Assembly (NCBI RefSeq): GCF_037975245.1
Contig: NC_092565.1
Location: 4,091,499 to 4,155,498 of the forward strand
Source: Apostichopus japonicus
Taxonomy: Eukaryota; Echinodermata; Holothuroidea; Aspidochirotida; Stichopodidae
Length of the DNA: 64,000 nucleotides
Direction: 5' to 3'
In this document: piece after piece, positions 10,328-23,100 of the stretch
How the letters are laid out: every line of letters starts with the position of its first letter
How positions within the stretch are numbered: the stretch's first letter is position 1
Position numbers and translations under genes: made by a program
Notes under the pieces: generated by a model
What the model saw: the letters and a program-made list of their open reading frames with translations, nothing else
Database searches by the model: none
What the model was told of the DNA's origin: nothing

Positions 10328-11151
10328 AAGTGCAGGGGGGGGGGGCAAAAAACATGATTTATGAAGAAAAAAAAATCATATAGCCAAAAAGCTTTTCCCA
10401 GTCAGATAATTACACGAAATTGATGTATAAGAAAGACAAGGGTGTCTTCTACTCCACGTCTAAATTTAATGTCGATGGGGGTTTCAGAGAGGACAAGGGG
10501 ACTAAAAAGAGGGAGTTTTCCAAATTGGCACTTATAAAGAACACGTATTTCTATCGGGTCCTTTGGGACCACGTATCTCCCGAACGGAAGCAGATATGGA
10601 CCTGGGAGTTGCAGATTTGGGCTCCTGAGCATCAGTTACCCCCGGTTACGTCACTTGGGTGAAATCGATTTGGGGTAAATTTTGGCAAAAACAGGTTTGG
10701 CAAAAACAGGCAAAATCAGGTTTTTTGCCTCCTACGCCCCCACACAACATCCAATTCCAAAATAAACTTCAGATTCGTAATCAGCGTGTCGCGAACTACC
10801 AGAAAAGTTACACATTTATCGCTTTTGCGACAACAAGGTTTTTCACCTCAAAAAAAGGAAGAGCGAAAAACTTTTACGACGAACAAAGGTCTTAAACCTT
10901 TTGTTGTCCCGAAAAGTTTTTCGCTTTTCTATTGTTCCTCTGAAGTTGCAAACAGAGCGAAAAAAGCCTTTCCCGGTCAGATAATTACACGAAAATGGTG
11001 TATAACAAAGACAAGGGTGTCTTCTACTCCACGTCTAATTTTAATGTCGATGGGGGTTTCAGAGAGGACAAGAGAGGGGGCCGAAAAGAGGGCCCGTTTT
11101 CCAAATTAGCACTTATACACTTATAAAGAACACGTATTTCTATCGGGTCCT

Positions 11152-14100
11152 TTGGGACCACGTATCTCCCGAACGGAAGCAGATATGGACCTGGGAGTTG
11201 CAGATTTGGGCTTCTGGGCATCGGTTACCCCCGGTTACGTCATTTGGGCGAAATCGATGTTGGGTAAATTTTGGCCAAAAACAGGTTTGGCAAAACCAGG
11301 CAAAAATCAGGTTTTTTGCCTCTTACGCCCCCACACAACACCCAATTCCAAAATAAACTTTAGATTCGTAATCAGCGTGTCGCGAACTACCAGAAAAGAT
11401 ACACATTTATCGCTTTTTCGACAACAAGTTTTTTCAACCTTTTTCAAAAAAAAGGAAGAGCGAAAAACTTTTACGACGAACAAAGGTCTTAAACCTTTTG
11501 TTGTCCCGAAAAGTTTTTCGCTTTTCTATTGTTCCTCTGAAGTTGCAAACAGAGCGAAAAAAGCCTTTCCCGGTCAGATAATTACACGAAATTGGTGTAT
11601 AACAAAGACAAGGGTGTCTTCTACTCCACGTCTAATTTTAATGTCGATGGGGGTTTCAGAGAGGACAAGAGAGGGGGCCGAAAAGAGGGAGTTTTCCAAA
11701 TTGGCACTTATACACTTATAAAGAACACGTATTTCTATCGGGTCCTTTGGGACCACGTATCTCCCGAACGGAAGCAGATATGGACCTGGGAGTTGCAGAT
11801 TTGTGCTTCTGGGCATCGGTTACCCCCGGTTACGTCATTTGGGCGAAATCGATGATGGGTAAATTTTGGCCAAAAACAGGTTTGGCAAAAACAGGCAAAA
11901 ATCAGGTTTTTTGCCTCTTACGCCCCCACACAACACCCAATTCCAAAATAAACTTTAGATTCGTAATCAGCGTGTCGCGAACTACCAGAAAAGTTACACA
12001 TTTATCGCTTTTTCGACAACAAATTTTTTCACCTTTTTCAAAAAAAAGGAAGAGCGAAAAACTTTTACGACGAACAAAGGTCTTAAACCTTTTGTTGTCC
12101 CGAAAAGTTTTTCGCTTTTCTATTGTTCCTCTGAAGTTGCAAACAGAGCGAAAAAAGCCTTTCCCGGTCAGATAATTACACGAAAATGGTGTATAACAAA
12201 GACAAGGGTGTCTTCTACTCCACGTCTAATTTTAATGTCGATGGGGGTTTCAGAGAGGACAAGAGAGGGGGCCGAAAAGAGGGCCCGTTTTCCAAATTAG
12301 CACTTATACACTTATAAAGAACACGTATTTCTATCGGGTCCTTTGGGACCACGTATCTCCCGAACGGAAGCAGATATGGACCTGGGAGTTGCAGATTTGG
12401 GCTTCTGGGCATCGGTTACCCCCGGTTACGTCATTTGGGCGAAATCGATTTTGGTTCGATTTTGGGTAAATTTTGGCCAAAAACAAGGTTTGGCAAAACC
12501 AGGCAAAAATCAGGTTTTTTGCCTCTTACGCCCCCACACAACACCCAATTCCAAAATAAACTTTAGATTCGTAATCAGCGTGTCGCGAACTACCAGAAAA
12601 GATACACATTTATCGCTTTTTCGACAACAAGTTTTTTCAACCTTTTTCCAAAAAAAGGAAGAGCGAAAAACTTTTACGACGAACAAAGGTCTTAAACCTT
12701 TTGTTGTCCCGAAAAGTTTTTCGCTTTTCTATTGTTCCTCTGAAGTTGCAAACAGAGCGAAAAAAGCCTTTCCCGGTCAGATAATTACACGAAATTGGTG
12801 TATAACAAAGACAAGGGTGTCTTCTACTCCACGTCTAATTTTAATGTCGATGGGGGTTTCAGAGAGGACAAGAGAGGGGGCCGAAAAGAGGGAGTTTTCC
12901 AAATTGGCACTTATACACTTATAAAGAACACGTATTTCTATCGGGTCCTTTGGGACCACGTATCTCCCGAACGGAAGCAGATATGGACCTGGGAGTTGCA
13001 GATTTGTGCTTCTGGGCATCGGTTACCCCCGGTTACGTCATTTGGGCGAAATCGATTTTGGGTAAATTTTGGCCAAAAACAGGTTTGGCAAAAACAGGCA
13101 AAAATCAGGTTTTTTGCCTCTTACGCCCCCACACAACACCCAATTCCAAAATAAACTTCAGATTCGTAATCAGCGTGTCGCGAACTACCAGAAAAGTTAC
13201 ACATTTATCGCTTTTTCGACAACAAATTTTTTCAACCTTTTTCAAAAAAAAGGAAGAGCGAAAAACTTTTACGACGAACAAAGGTCTTAAACCTTTTGTT
13301 GTCCCGAAAAGTTTTTCGCTTTTCTATTGTTCCTCTGAAGTTGCAAACAGAGCGAAAAAAGCCTTTCCCGGTCAGATAATTACACGAAAATGGTGTATAA
13401 CAAAGACAAGGGTGTCTTCTACTCCACGTCTAATTTTAATGTCGATGGGGGTTTCAGAGAGGACAAGAGAGGGGGCCGAAAAGAGGGAGTTTTCCAAATT
13501 GGCACTTATATACACTTATAAAGAACACGTATTTCTATCGGGTCCTTTGGGACCACGTATCTCCCGAACGGAAGCAGATATGGACCTGATAGTTGCAGAT
13601 TTGTGCTTCTGGGCATCGGTTACCCCCGGTTACGTCATTTGGGCGAAATCGATGTTGGGTAAATTTTGGCCAAAAACAGGTTTGGCAAAAACAGGCAAAA
13701 ATCAGGTTTTTTGCCTCTTACGCCCCCACACAACACCCAATTCCAAAATAAACTTCAGATTCGTAATCAGCGTGTCGCGAACTACCAGAAAAGATACACA
13801 TTTATCGCTTTTTCGACAACAAATTTTTTCACCTTTTTCCAAAAAAAGGAAGAGCGAAAAACTTTTACGACGAACAAAGGTCTTAAACCTTTTGTTGTCC
13901 CGAAAAGTTTTTCGCTTTTCTATTGTTCCTCTGAAGTTGCAAACAGAGCGAAAAAAGCCTTTTCCGGTCAGATAATTACACGAAAATGGTGTATAACAAA
14001 GACAAGGGTGTCTTCTACTCCACGTCTAATTTTAATGTCGATGGGGGTTTCAGAGAGGACAAGAGAGGGGGCCGAAAAGAGGGCCCGTTTTCCAAATTGG

Positions 14101-17100
14101 CACTTATACACTTATAAAGAACACGTATTTCTATCGGGTCCTTTGGGACCACGTATCTCCCGAACGGAAGCAGATATGGACCTGGGAGTTGCAGATTTGG
14201 GCTTCTGGGCATCGGTTACCCCCGGTTACGTCATTTGGGCGAAATCGATGTTGGGTAAATTTTGGCCAAAAACAGGTTTGGCAAAACCAGGCAAAAATCA
14301 GGTTTTTTGCCTCTTACGCCCCCACACAACACCCAATTCCAAAATAAACTTTAGATTCGTAATCAGCGTGTCGCGAACTACCAGAAAAGATACACATTTA
14401 TCGCTTTTTCGACAACAAGTTTTTTCAACCTTTTTCAAAAAAAAGGAAGAGCGAAAAACTTTTACGACGAACAAAGGTCTTAAACCTTTTGTTGTCCCGA
14501 AAAGTTTTTCGCTTTTCTATTGTTCCTCTGAAGTTGCAAACAGAGCGAAAAAAGCCTTTCCCGGTCAGATAATTACACGAAATTGGTGTATAACAAAGAC
14601 AAGGGTGTCTTCTACTCCACGTCTAATTTTAATGTCGATGGGGGTTTCAGAGAGGACAAGAGAGGGGGCCGAAAAGAGGGAGTTTTCCAAATTGGCACTT
14701 ATACACTTATAAAGAACACGTATTTCTATCGGGTCCTTTGGGACCACGTATCTCCCGAACGGAAGCAGATATGGACCTGGGAGTTGCAGATTTGTGCTTC
14801 TGGGCATCGGTTACCCCCGGTTACGTCATTTGGGCGAAATCGATGATGGGTAAATTTTGGCCAAAAACAGGTTTGGCAAAAACAGGCAAAAATCAGGTTT
14901 TTTGCCTCTTACGCCCCCACACAACACCCAATTCCAAAATAAACTTTAGATTCGTAATCAGCGTGTCGCGAACTACCAGAAAAGTTACACATTTATCGCT
15001 TTTTCGACAACAAATTTTTTCACCTTTTTCAAAAAAAAGGAAGAGCGAAAAACTTTTACGACGAACAAAGGTCTTAAACCTTTTGTTGTCCCGAAAAGTT
15101 TTTCGCTTTTCTATTGTTCCTCTGAAGTTGCAAACAGAGCGAAAAAAGCCTTTCCCGGTCAGATAATTACACGAAAATGGTGTATAACAAAGACAAGGGT
15201 GTCTTCTACTCCACGTCTAATTTTAATGTCGATGGGGGTTTCAGAGAGGACAAGAGAGGGGGCCGAAAAGAGGGCCCGTTTTCCAAATTAGCACTTATAC
15301 ACTTATAAAGAACACGTATTTCTATCGGGTCCTTTGGGACCACGTATCTCCCGAACGGAAGCAGATATGGACCTGGGAGTTGCAGATTTGGGCTTCTGGG
15401 CATCGGTTACCCCCGGTTACGTCATTTGGGCGAAATCGATTTTGGTTCGATTTTGGGTAAATTTTGGCCAAAAACAAGGTTTGGCAAAACCAGGCAAAAA
15501 TCAGGTTTTTTGCCTCTTACGCCCCCACACAACACCCAATTCCAAAATAAACTTTAGATTCGTAATCAGCGTGTCGCGAACTACCAGAAAAGATACACAT
15601 TTATCGCTTTTTCGACAACAAGTTTTTTCAACCTTTTTCCAAAAAAAGGAAGAGCGAAAAACTTTTACGACGAACAAAGGTCTTAAACCTTTTGTTGTCC
15701 CGAAAAGTTTTTCGCTTTTCTATTGTTCCTCTGAAGTTGCAAACAGAGCGAAAAAAGCCTTTCCCGGTCAGATAATTACACGAAATTGGTGTATAACAAA
15801 GACAAGGGTGTCTTCTACTCCACGTCTAATTTTAATGTCGATGGGGGTTTCAGAGAGGACAAGAGAGGGGGCCGAAAAGAGGGAGTTTTCCAAATTGGCA
15901 CTTATACACTTATAAAGAACACGTATTTCTATCGGGTCCTTTGGGACCACGTATCTCCCGAACGGAAGCAGATATGGACCTGGGAGTTGCAGATTTGTGC
16001 TTCTGGGCATCGGTTACCCCCGGTTACGTCATTTGGGCGAAATCGATTTTGGGTAAATTTTGGCCAAAAACAGGTTTGGCAAAAACAGGCAAAAATCAGG
16101 TTTTTTGCCTCTTACGCCCCCACACAACACCCAATTCCAAAATAAACTTCAGATTCGTAATCAGCGTGTCGCGAACTACCAGAAAAGTTACACATTTATC
16201 GCTTTTTCGACAACAAATTTTTTCAACCTTTTTCAAAAAAAAGGAAGAGCGAAAAACTTTTACGACGAACAAAGGTCTTAAACCTTTTGTTGTCCCGAAA
16301 AGTTTTTCGCTTTTCTATTGTTCCTCTGAAGTTGCAAACAGAGCGAAAAAAGCCTTTCCCGGTCAGATAATTACACGAAAATGGTGTATAACAAAGACAA
16401 GGGTGTCTTCTACTCCACGTCTAATTTTAATGTCGATGGGGGTTTCAGAGAGGACAAGAGAGGGGGCCGAAAAGAGGGAGTTTTCCAAATTGGCACTTAT
16501 ATACACTTATAAAGAACACGTATTTCTATCGGGTCCTTTGGGACCACGTATCTCCCGAACGGAAGCAGATATGGACCTGATAGTTGCAGATTTGTGCTTC
16601 TGGGCATCGGTTACCCCCGGTTACGTCATTTGGGCGAAATCGATGTTGGGTAAATTTTGGCCAAAAACAGGTTTGGCAAAAACAGGCAAAAATCAGGTTT
16701 TTTGCCTCTTACGCCCCCACACAACACCCAATTCCAAAATAAACTTCAGATTCGTAATCAGCGTGTCGCGAACTACCAGAAAAGATACACATTTATCGCT
16801 TTTTCGACAACAAATTTTTTCACCTTTTTCCAAAAAAAGGAAGAGCGAAAAACTTTTACGACGAACAAAGGTCTTAAACCTTTTGTTGTCCCGAAAAGTT
16901 TTTCGCTTTTCTATTGTTCCTCTGAAGTTGCAAACAGAGCGAAAAAAGCCTTTTCCGGTCAGATAATTACACGAAAATGGTGTATAACAAAGACAAGGGT
17001 GTCTTCTACTCCACGTCTAATTTTAATGTCGATGGGGGTTTCAGAGAGGACAAGAGAGGGGGCCGAAAAGAGGGCCCGTTTTCCAAATTGGCACTTATAC

Positions 17101-20100
17101 ACTTATAAAGAACACGTATTTCTATCGGGTCCTTTGGGACCACGTATCTCCCGAACGGAAGCAGATATGGACCTGGGAGTTGCAGATTTGGGCTTCTGGG
17201 CATCGGTTACCCCCGGTTACGTCATTTGGGCGAAATCGATGTTGGGTAAATTTTGGCCAAAAACAGGTTTGGCAAAACCAGGCAAAAATCAGGTTTTTTG
17301 CCTCTTACGCCCCCACACAACACCCAATTCCAAAATAAACTTTAGATTCGTAATCAGCGTGTCGCGAACTACCAGAAAAGATACACATTTATCGCTTTTT
17401 CGACAACAAGTTTTTTCAACCTTTTTCAAAAAAAAGGAAGAGCGAAAAACTTTTACGACGAACAAAGGTCTTAAACCTTTTGTTGTCCCGAAAAGTTTTT
17501 CGCTTTTCTATTGTTCCTCTGAAGTTGCAAACAGAGCGAAAAAAGCCTTTCCCGGTCAGATAATTACACGAAATTGGTGTATAACAAAGACAAGGGTGTC
17601 TTCTACTCCACGTCTAATTTTAATGTCGATGGGGGTTTCAGAGAGGACAAGAGAGGGGGCCGAAAAGAGGGAGTTTTCCAAATTGGCACTTATACACTTA
17701 TAAAGAACACGTATTTCTATCGGGTCCTTTGGGACCACGTATCTCCCGAACGGAAGCAGATATGGACCTGGGAGTTGCAGATTTGTGCTTCTGGGCATCG
17801 GTTACCCCCGGTTACGTCATTTGGGCGAAATCGATGTTGGGTAAATTTTGGCCAAAAACAGGTTTGGCAAAAACAGGCAAAAATCAGGTTTTTTGCCTCT
17901 TACGCCCCCACACAACACCCAATTCCAAAATAAACTTTAGATTCGTAATCAGCGTGTCGCGAACTACCAGAAAAGTTACACATTTATCGCTTTTTCGACA
18001 ACAAATTTTTTCACCTTTTTCAAAAAAAAGGAAGAGCGAAAAACTTTTACGACGAACAAAGGTCTTAAACCTTTTGTTGTCCCGAAAAGTTTTTCGCTTT
18101 TCTATTGTTCCTCTGAAGTTGCAAACAGAGCGAAAAAAGCCTTTCCCGGTCAGATAATTACACGAAAATGGTGTATAACAAAGACAAGGGTGTCTTCTAC
18201 TCCACGTCTAATTTTAATGTCGATGGGGGTTTCAGAGAGGACAAGAGAGGGGGCCGAAAAGAGGGCCCGTTTTCCAAATTAGCACTTATACACTTATAAA
18301 GAACACGTATTTCTATCGGGTCCTTTGGGACCACGTATCTCCCGAACGGAAGCAGATATGGACCTGGGAGTTGCAGATTTGGGCTTCTGGGCATCGGTTA
18401 CCCCCGGTTACGTCATTTGGGCGAAATCGATTTTGGTTCGATTTTGGGTAAATTTTGGCCAAAAACAGGTTTGGCAAAACCAGGCAAAACTCAGGTTTTT
18501 TGCCTCTTACGCCCCCACACAACACCCAATTCCAAAATAAACTTTAGATTCGTAATCAGCGTGTCGCGAACTACCAGAAAAGATACACATTTATCGCTTT
18601 TTCGACAACAAGTTTTTTCAACCTTTTTCAAAAAAAAGGAAGAGCGAAAAACTTTTACGACGAACCAAAGGTCTTAAACCTTTTGTTGTCCCGAAAAGTT
18701 TTTCGCTTTTCTATTGTTCCTCTGAAGTTGCAAACAGAGCGAAAAAAGCCTTTCCCGGTCAGATAATTACACGAAATTGGTGTATAACAAAGACAAGGGT
18801 GTCTTCTACTCCACGTCTAATTTTAATGTCGATGGGGGTTTCAGAGAGGACAAGAGAGGGGGCCGAAAAGAGGGAGTTTTCCAAATTGGCACTTATACAC
18901 TTATAAAGAACACGTATTTCTATCGGGTCCTTTGGGACCACGTATCTCCCGAACGGAAGCAGATATGGACCTGGGAGTTGCAGATTTGTGCTTCTGGGCA
19001 TCGGTTACCCCCGGTTACGTCATTTGGGCGAAATCGATGTTGGGTAAATTTTGGCCAAAAACAGGTTTGGCAAAAACAGGCAAAAATCAGGTTTTTTGCC
19101 TCTTACGCCCCCACACAACACCCAATTCCAAAATAAACTTCAGATTCGTAATCAGCGTGTCGCGAACTACCAGAAAAGTTACACATTTATCGCTTTTTCG
19201 ACAACAAATTTTTTCAACCTTTTTCAAAAAAAAGGAAGAGCGAAAAACTTTTACGACGAACAAAGGTCTTAAACCTTTTGTTGTCCCGAAAAGTTTTTCG
19301 CTTTTCTATTGTTCCTCTGAAGTTGCAAACAGAGCGAAAAAAGCCTTTCCCGGTCAGATAGTTACACGAAAATGGTGTATAACAAAGACAAGGGTGTCTT
19401 CTACTCCACGTCTAATTTTAATGTCGATGGGGGTTTCAGAGAGGACAAGAGAGGGGGCCGAAAAGAGGGAGTTTTCCAAATTGGCACTTATATACACTTA
19501 TAAAGAACACGTATTTCTATCGGGTCCTTTGGGACCACGTATCTCCCGAACGGAAGCAGATATGGACCTGATAGTTGCAGATTTGTGCTTCTGGGCATCG
19601 GTTACCCCCGGTTACGTCATTTGGGCGAAATCGATGTTGGGTAAATTTTGGCCAAAAACAGGTTTGGCAAAAACAGGCAAAAATCAGGTTTTTTGCCTCT
19701 TACGCCCCCACACAACACCCAATTCCAAAATAAACTTCAGATTCGTAATCAGCGTGTCGCGAACTACCAGAAAAGATACACATTTATCGCTTTTTCGACA
19801 ACAAATTTTTTCACCTTTTTCCAAAAAAAGGAAGAGCGAAAAACTTTTACGACGAACAAAGGTCTTAAACCTTTTGTTGTCCCGAAAAGTTTTTCGCTTT
19901 TCTATTGTTCCTCTGAAGTTGCAAACAGAGCGAAAAAAGCCTTTCCCGGTCAGATAATTACACGAAAATGGTGTATAACAAAGACAAGGGTGTCTTCTAC
20001 TCCACGTCTAATTTTAATGTCGATGGGGGTTTCAGAGAGGACAAGAGAGGGGGCCGAAAAGAGTTTTCCAAATTAGCACTTATACACTTATAAAGAACAC

Positions 20101-20118
20101 GTATTTCTATCGGGTCCT
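11152..20118. repeat. Higher-order repeat block, 5-mer of 2991 bp, three copies
   Basis: The variant order of five monomers recurs with a period of 2991 bp: landmarks at 12343/15334, 12950/15941, 13666/16657 and 14583/17574 are each exactly 2991 apart. The monomer lengths within one period are about 595, 596, 607, 597 and 596. Third-copy differences include CGATGTTGGG in place of CGATGATGGG near 17830 and a shorter monomer at about 20041-20060 lacking the GGGCCC segment. Confidence 0.9.
12049..12120. repeat. 72-bp imperfect palindrome, representative of one per monomer
   Basis: The left arm begins GAAGAGCGAAAAACTTTT and the right arm ends AAAAGTTTTTCGCTTTTC; these pair over 18 bp with one mismatch. 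Inside them, GACGAACAAAGG faces CCTTTTGTTGTC (imperfect) around a short CTTAA-type loop. The same element is present in essentially all monomers, for example at 11455-11526. Confidence 0.93.
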
Positions 20119-23100
20119 TTGGGACCACGTATCTCCCGAACGGAAGCAGATATGGACCTGGGAGTTGCAGATTTGTGCTTCTGGGCATCGGTTACCCCCG
20201 GTTACGTCATTTGGGCGAAATCGATTTTGGGTAAATTTTGGCCAAAAACAGGTTTGGCAAAACCAGGCAAAAATCAGGTTTTTTGCCTCTTACGCCCCCA
20301 CACAACACCCAATTCCAAAATAAACTTTAGATTCGTAATCAGCGTGTCGCGAACTACCAGAAAAGTTACACATTTATCGCTTTTTCGACAACAAATTTTT
20401 TCACCTTTTTCAAAAAAAAGGAAGAGCGAAAAACTTTTACGACGAACAAAGGTCTTAAACCTTTTGTTGTCCCGAAAAGTTTTTCGCTTTTCTATTGTTC
20501 CTCTGAAGTTGCAAACAGAGCGAAAAAAGCCTTTCCCGGTCAGATAATTACACGAAAATGGTGTATAACAAAGACAAGGGTGTCTTCTACTCCACGTCTA
20601 ATTTTAATGTCGATGGGGGTTTCAGAGAGGACAAGAGAGGGGGCCGAAAAGAGGGCCCGTTTTCCAAATTAGCACTTATACACTTATAAAGAACACGTAT
20701 TTCTATCGGGTCCTTTGGGACCACGTATCTCCCGAACGGAAGCAGATATGGACCTGGGAGTTGCAGATTTGGGCTTCTGGGCATCGGTTACCCCCGGTTA
20801 CGTCATTTGGGCGAAATCGATTTTGGTTCGATTTTGGGTAAATTTTGGCCAAAAACAGGTTTGGCAAAACCAGGCAAAAATCAGGTTTTTTGCCTCTTAC
20901 GCCCCCACACAACACCCAATTCCAAAATAAACTTTAGATTCGTAATCAGCGTGTCGCGAACTACCAGAAAAGATACACATTTATCGCTTTTTCGACAACA
21001 AGTTTTTTCAACCTTTTTCCAAAAAAAGGAAGAGCGAAAAACTTTTACGACGAACAAAGGTCTTAAACCTTTTGTTGTCCCGAAAAGTTTTTCGCTTTTC
21101 TATTGTTCCTCTGAAGTTGCAAACAGAGCGAAAAAAGCCTTTCCCGGTCAGATAATTACACGAAATTGGTGTATAACAAAGACAAGGGTGTCTTCTACTC
21201 CACGTCTAATTTTAATGTCGATGGGGGTTTCAGAGAGGACAAGAGAGGGGGCCGAAAAGAGGGAGTTTTCCAAATTGGCACTTATACACTTATAAAGAAC
21301 ACGTATTTCTATCGGGTCCTTTGGGACCACGTATCTCCCGAACGGAAGCAGATATGGACCTGGGAGTTGCAGATTTGTGCTTCTGGGCATCGGTTACCCC
21401 CGGTTACGTCATTTGGGCGAAATCGATTTTGGGTAAATTTTGGCCAAAAACAGGTTTGGCAAAAACAGGCAAAAATCAGGTTTTTTGCCTCTTACGCCCC
21501 CACACAACACCCAATTCCAAAATAAACTTCAGATTCGTAATCAGCGTGTCGCGAACTACCAGAAAAGTTACACATTTATCGCTTTTTCGACAACAAATTT
21601 TTTCAACCTTTTTCCAAAAAAAGGAAGAGCGAAAAACTTTTACGACGAACAAAGGTCTTAAACCTTTTGTTGTCCCGAAAAGTTTTTCGCTTTTCTATTG
21701 TTCCTCTGAAGTTGCAAACAGAGCGAAAAAAGCCTTTTCCGGTCAGATAATTACACGAAATTGGTGTATAACAAAGACAAGGGTGTCTTCTACTCCACGT
21801 CTAATTTTAATGTCGATGGGGGTTTCAGAGAGGACAAGAGAGGGGGCCGAAAAGAGGGAGTTTTCCAAATTGGCACTTATACACTTATAAAGAACACGTA
21901 TTTCTATCGGGTCCTTTGGGACCACGTATCTCCCGAACGGAAGCAGATATGGACCTGGGAGTTGCAGATTTGTGCTTCTGGGCATCGGTTACCCCCGGTT
22001 ACGTCATTTGGGCGAAATCGATGTTGGGTAAATTTTGGCCAAAAACAGGTTTGGCAAAAACAGGCAAAAATCAGGTTTTTTGCCTCTTACGCCCCCACAC
22101 AACACCCAATTCCAAAATAAACTTTAGATTCGTAATCAGCGTGTCGCGAACTACCAGAAAAGTTACACATTTATCGCTTTTTCGACAACAAATTTTTTCA
22201 CCTTTTTCAAAAAAAAGGAAGAGCGAAAAACTTTTACGACGAACAAAGGTCTTAAACCTTTTGTTGTCCCGAAAAGTTTTTCGCTTTTCTATTGTTCCTC
22301 TGAAGTTGCAAACAGAGCGAAAAAAGCCTTTCCCGGTCAGATAATTACACGAAAATGGTGTATAACAAAGACAAGGGTGTCTTCTACTCCACGTCTAATT
22401 TTAATGTCGATGGGGGTTTCAGAGAGGACAAGAGAGGGGGCCGAAAAGAGGGCCCGTTTTCCAAATTAGCACTTATACACTTATAAAGAACACGTATTTC
22501 TATCGGGTCCTTTGGGACCACGTATCTCCCGAACGGAAGCAGATATGGACCTGGGAGTTGCAGATTTGGGCTTCTGGGCATCGGTTACCCCCGGTTACGT
22601 CATTTGGGCGAAATCGATTTTGGTTCGATTTTGGGTAAATTTTGGCCAAAAACAAGGTTTGGCAAAACCAGGCAAAAATCAGGTTTTTTGCCTCTTACGC
22701 CCCCACACAACACCCAATTCCAAAATAAACTTTAGATTCGTAATCAGCGTGTCGCGAACTACCAGAAAAGATACACATTTATCGCTTTTTCGACAACAAG
22801 TTTTTTCAACCTTTTTCCAAAAAAAGGAAGAGCGAAAAACTTTTACGACGAACAAAGGTCTTAAACCTTTTGTTGTCCCGAAAAGTTTTTCGCTTTTCTA
22901 TTGTTCCTCTGAAGTTGCAAACAGAGCGAAAAAAGCCTTTCCCGGTCAGATAATTACACGAAAATGGTGTATAACAAAGACAAGGGTGTCTTCTACTCCA
23001 CGTCTAATTTTAATGTCGATGGGGGTTTCAGAGAGGACAAGAGAGGGGGCCGAAAAGAGGGCCCGTTTTCCAAATTAGCACTTATACACTTATAAAGAAC

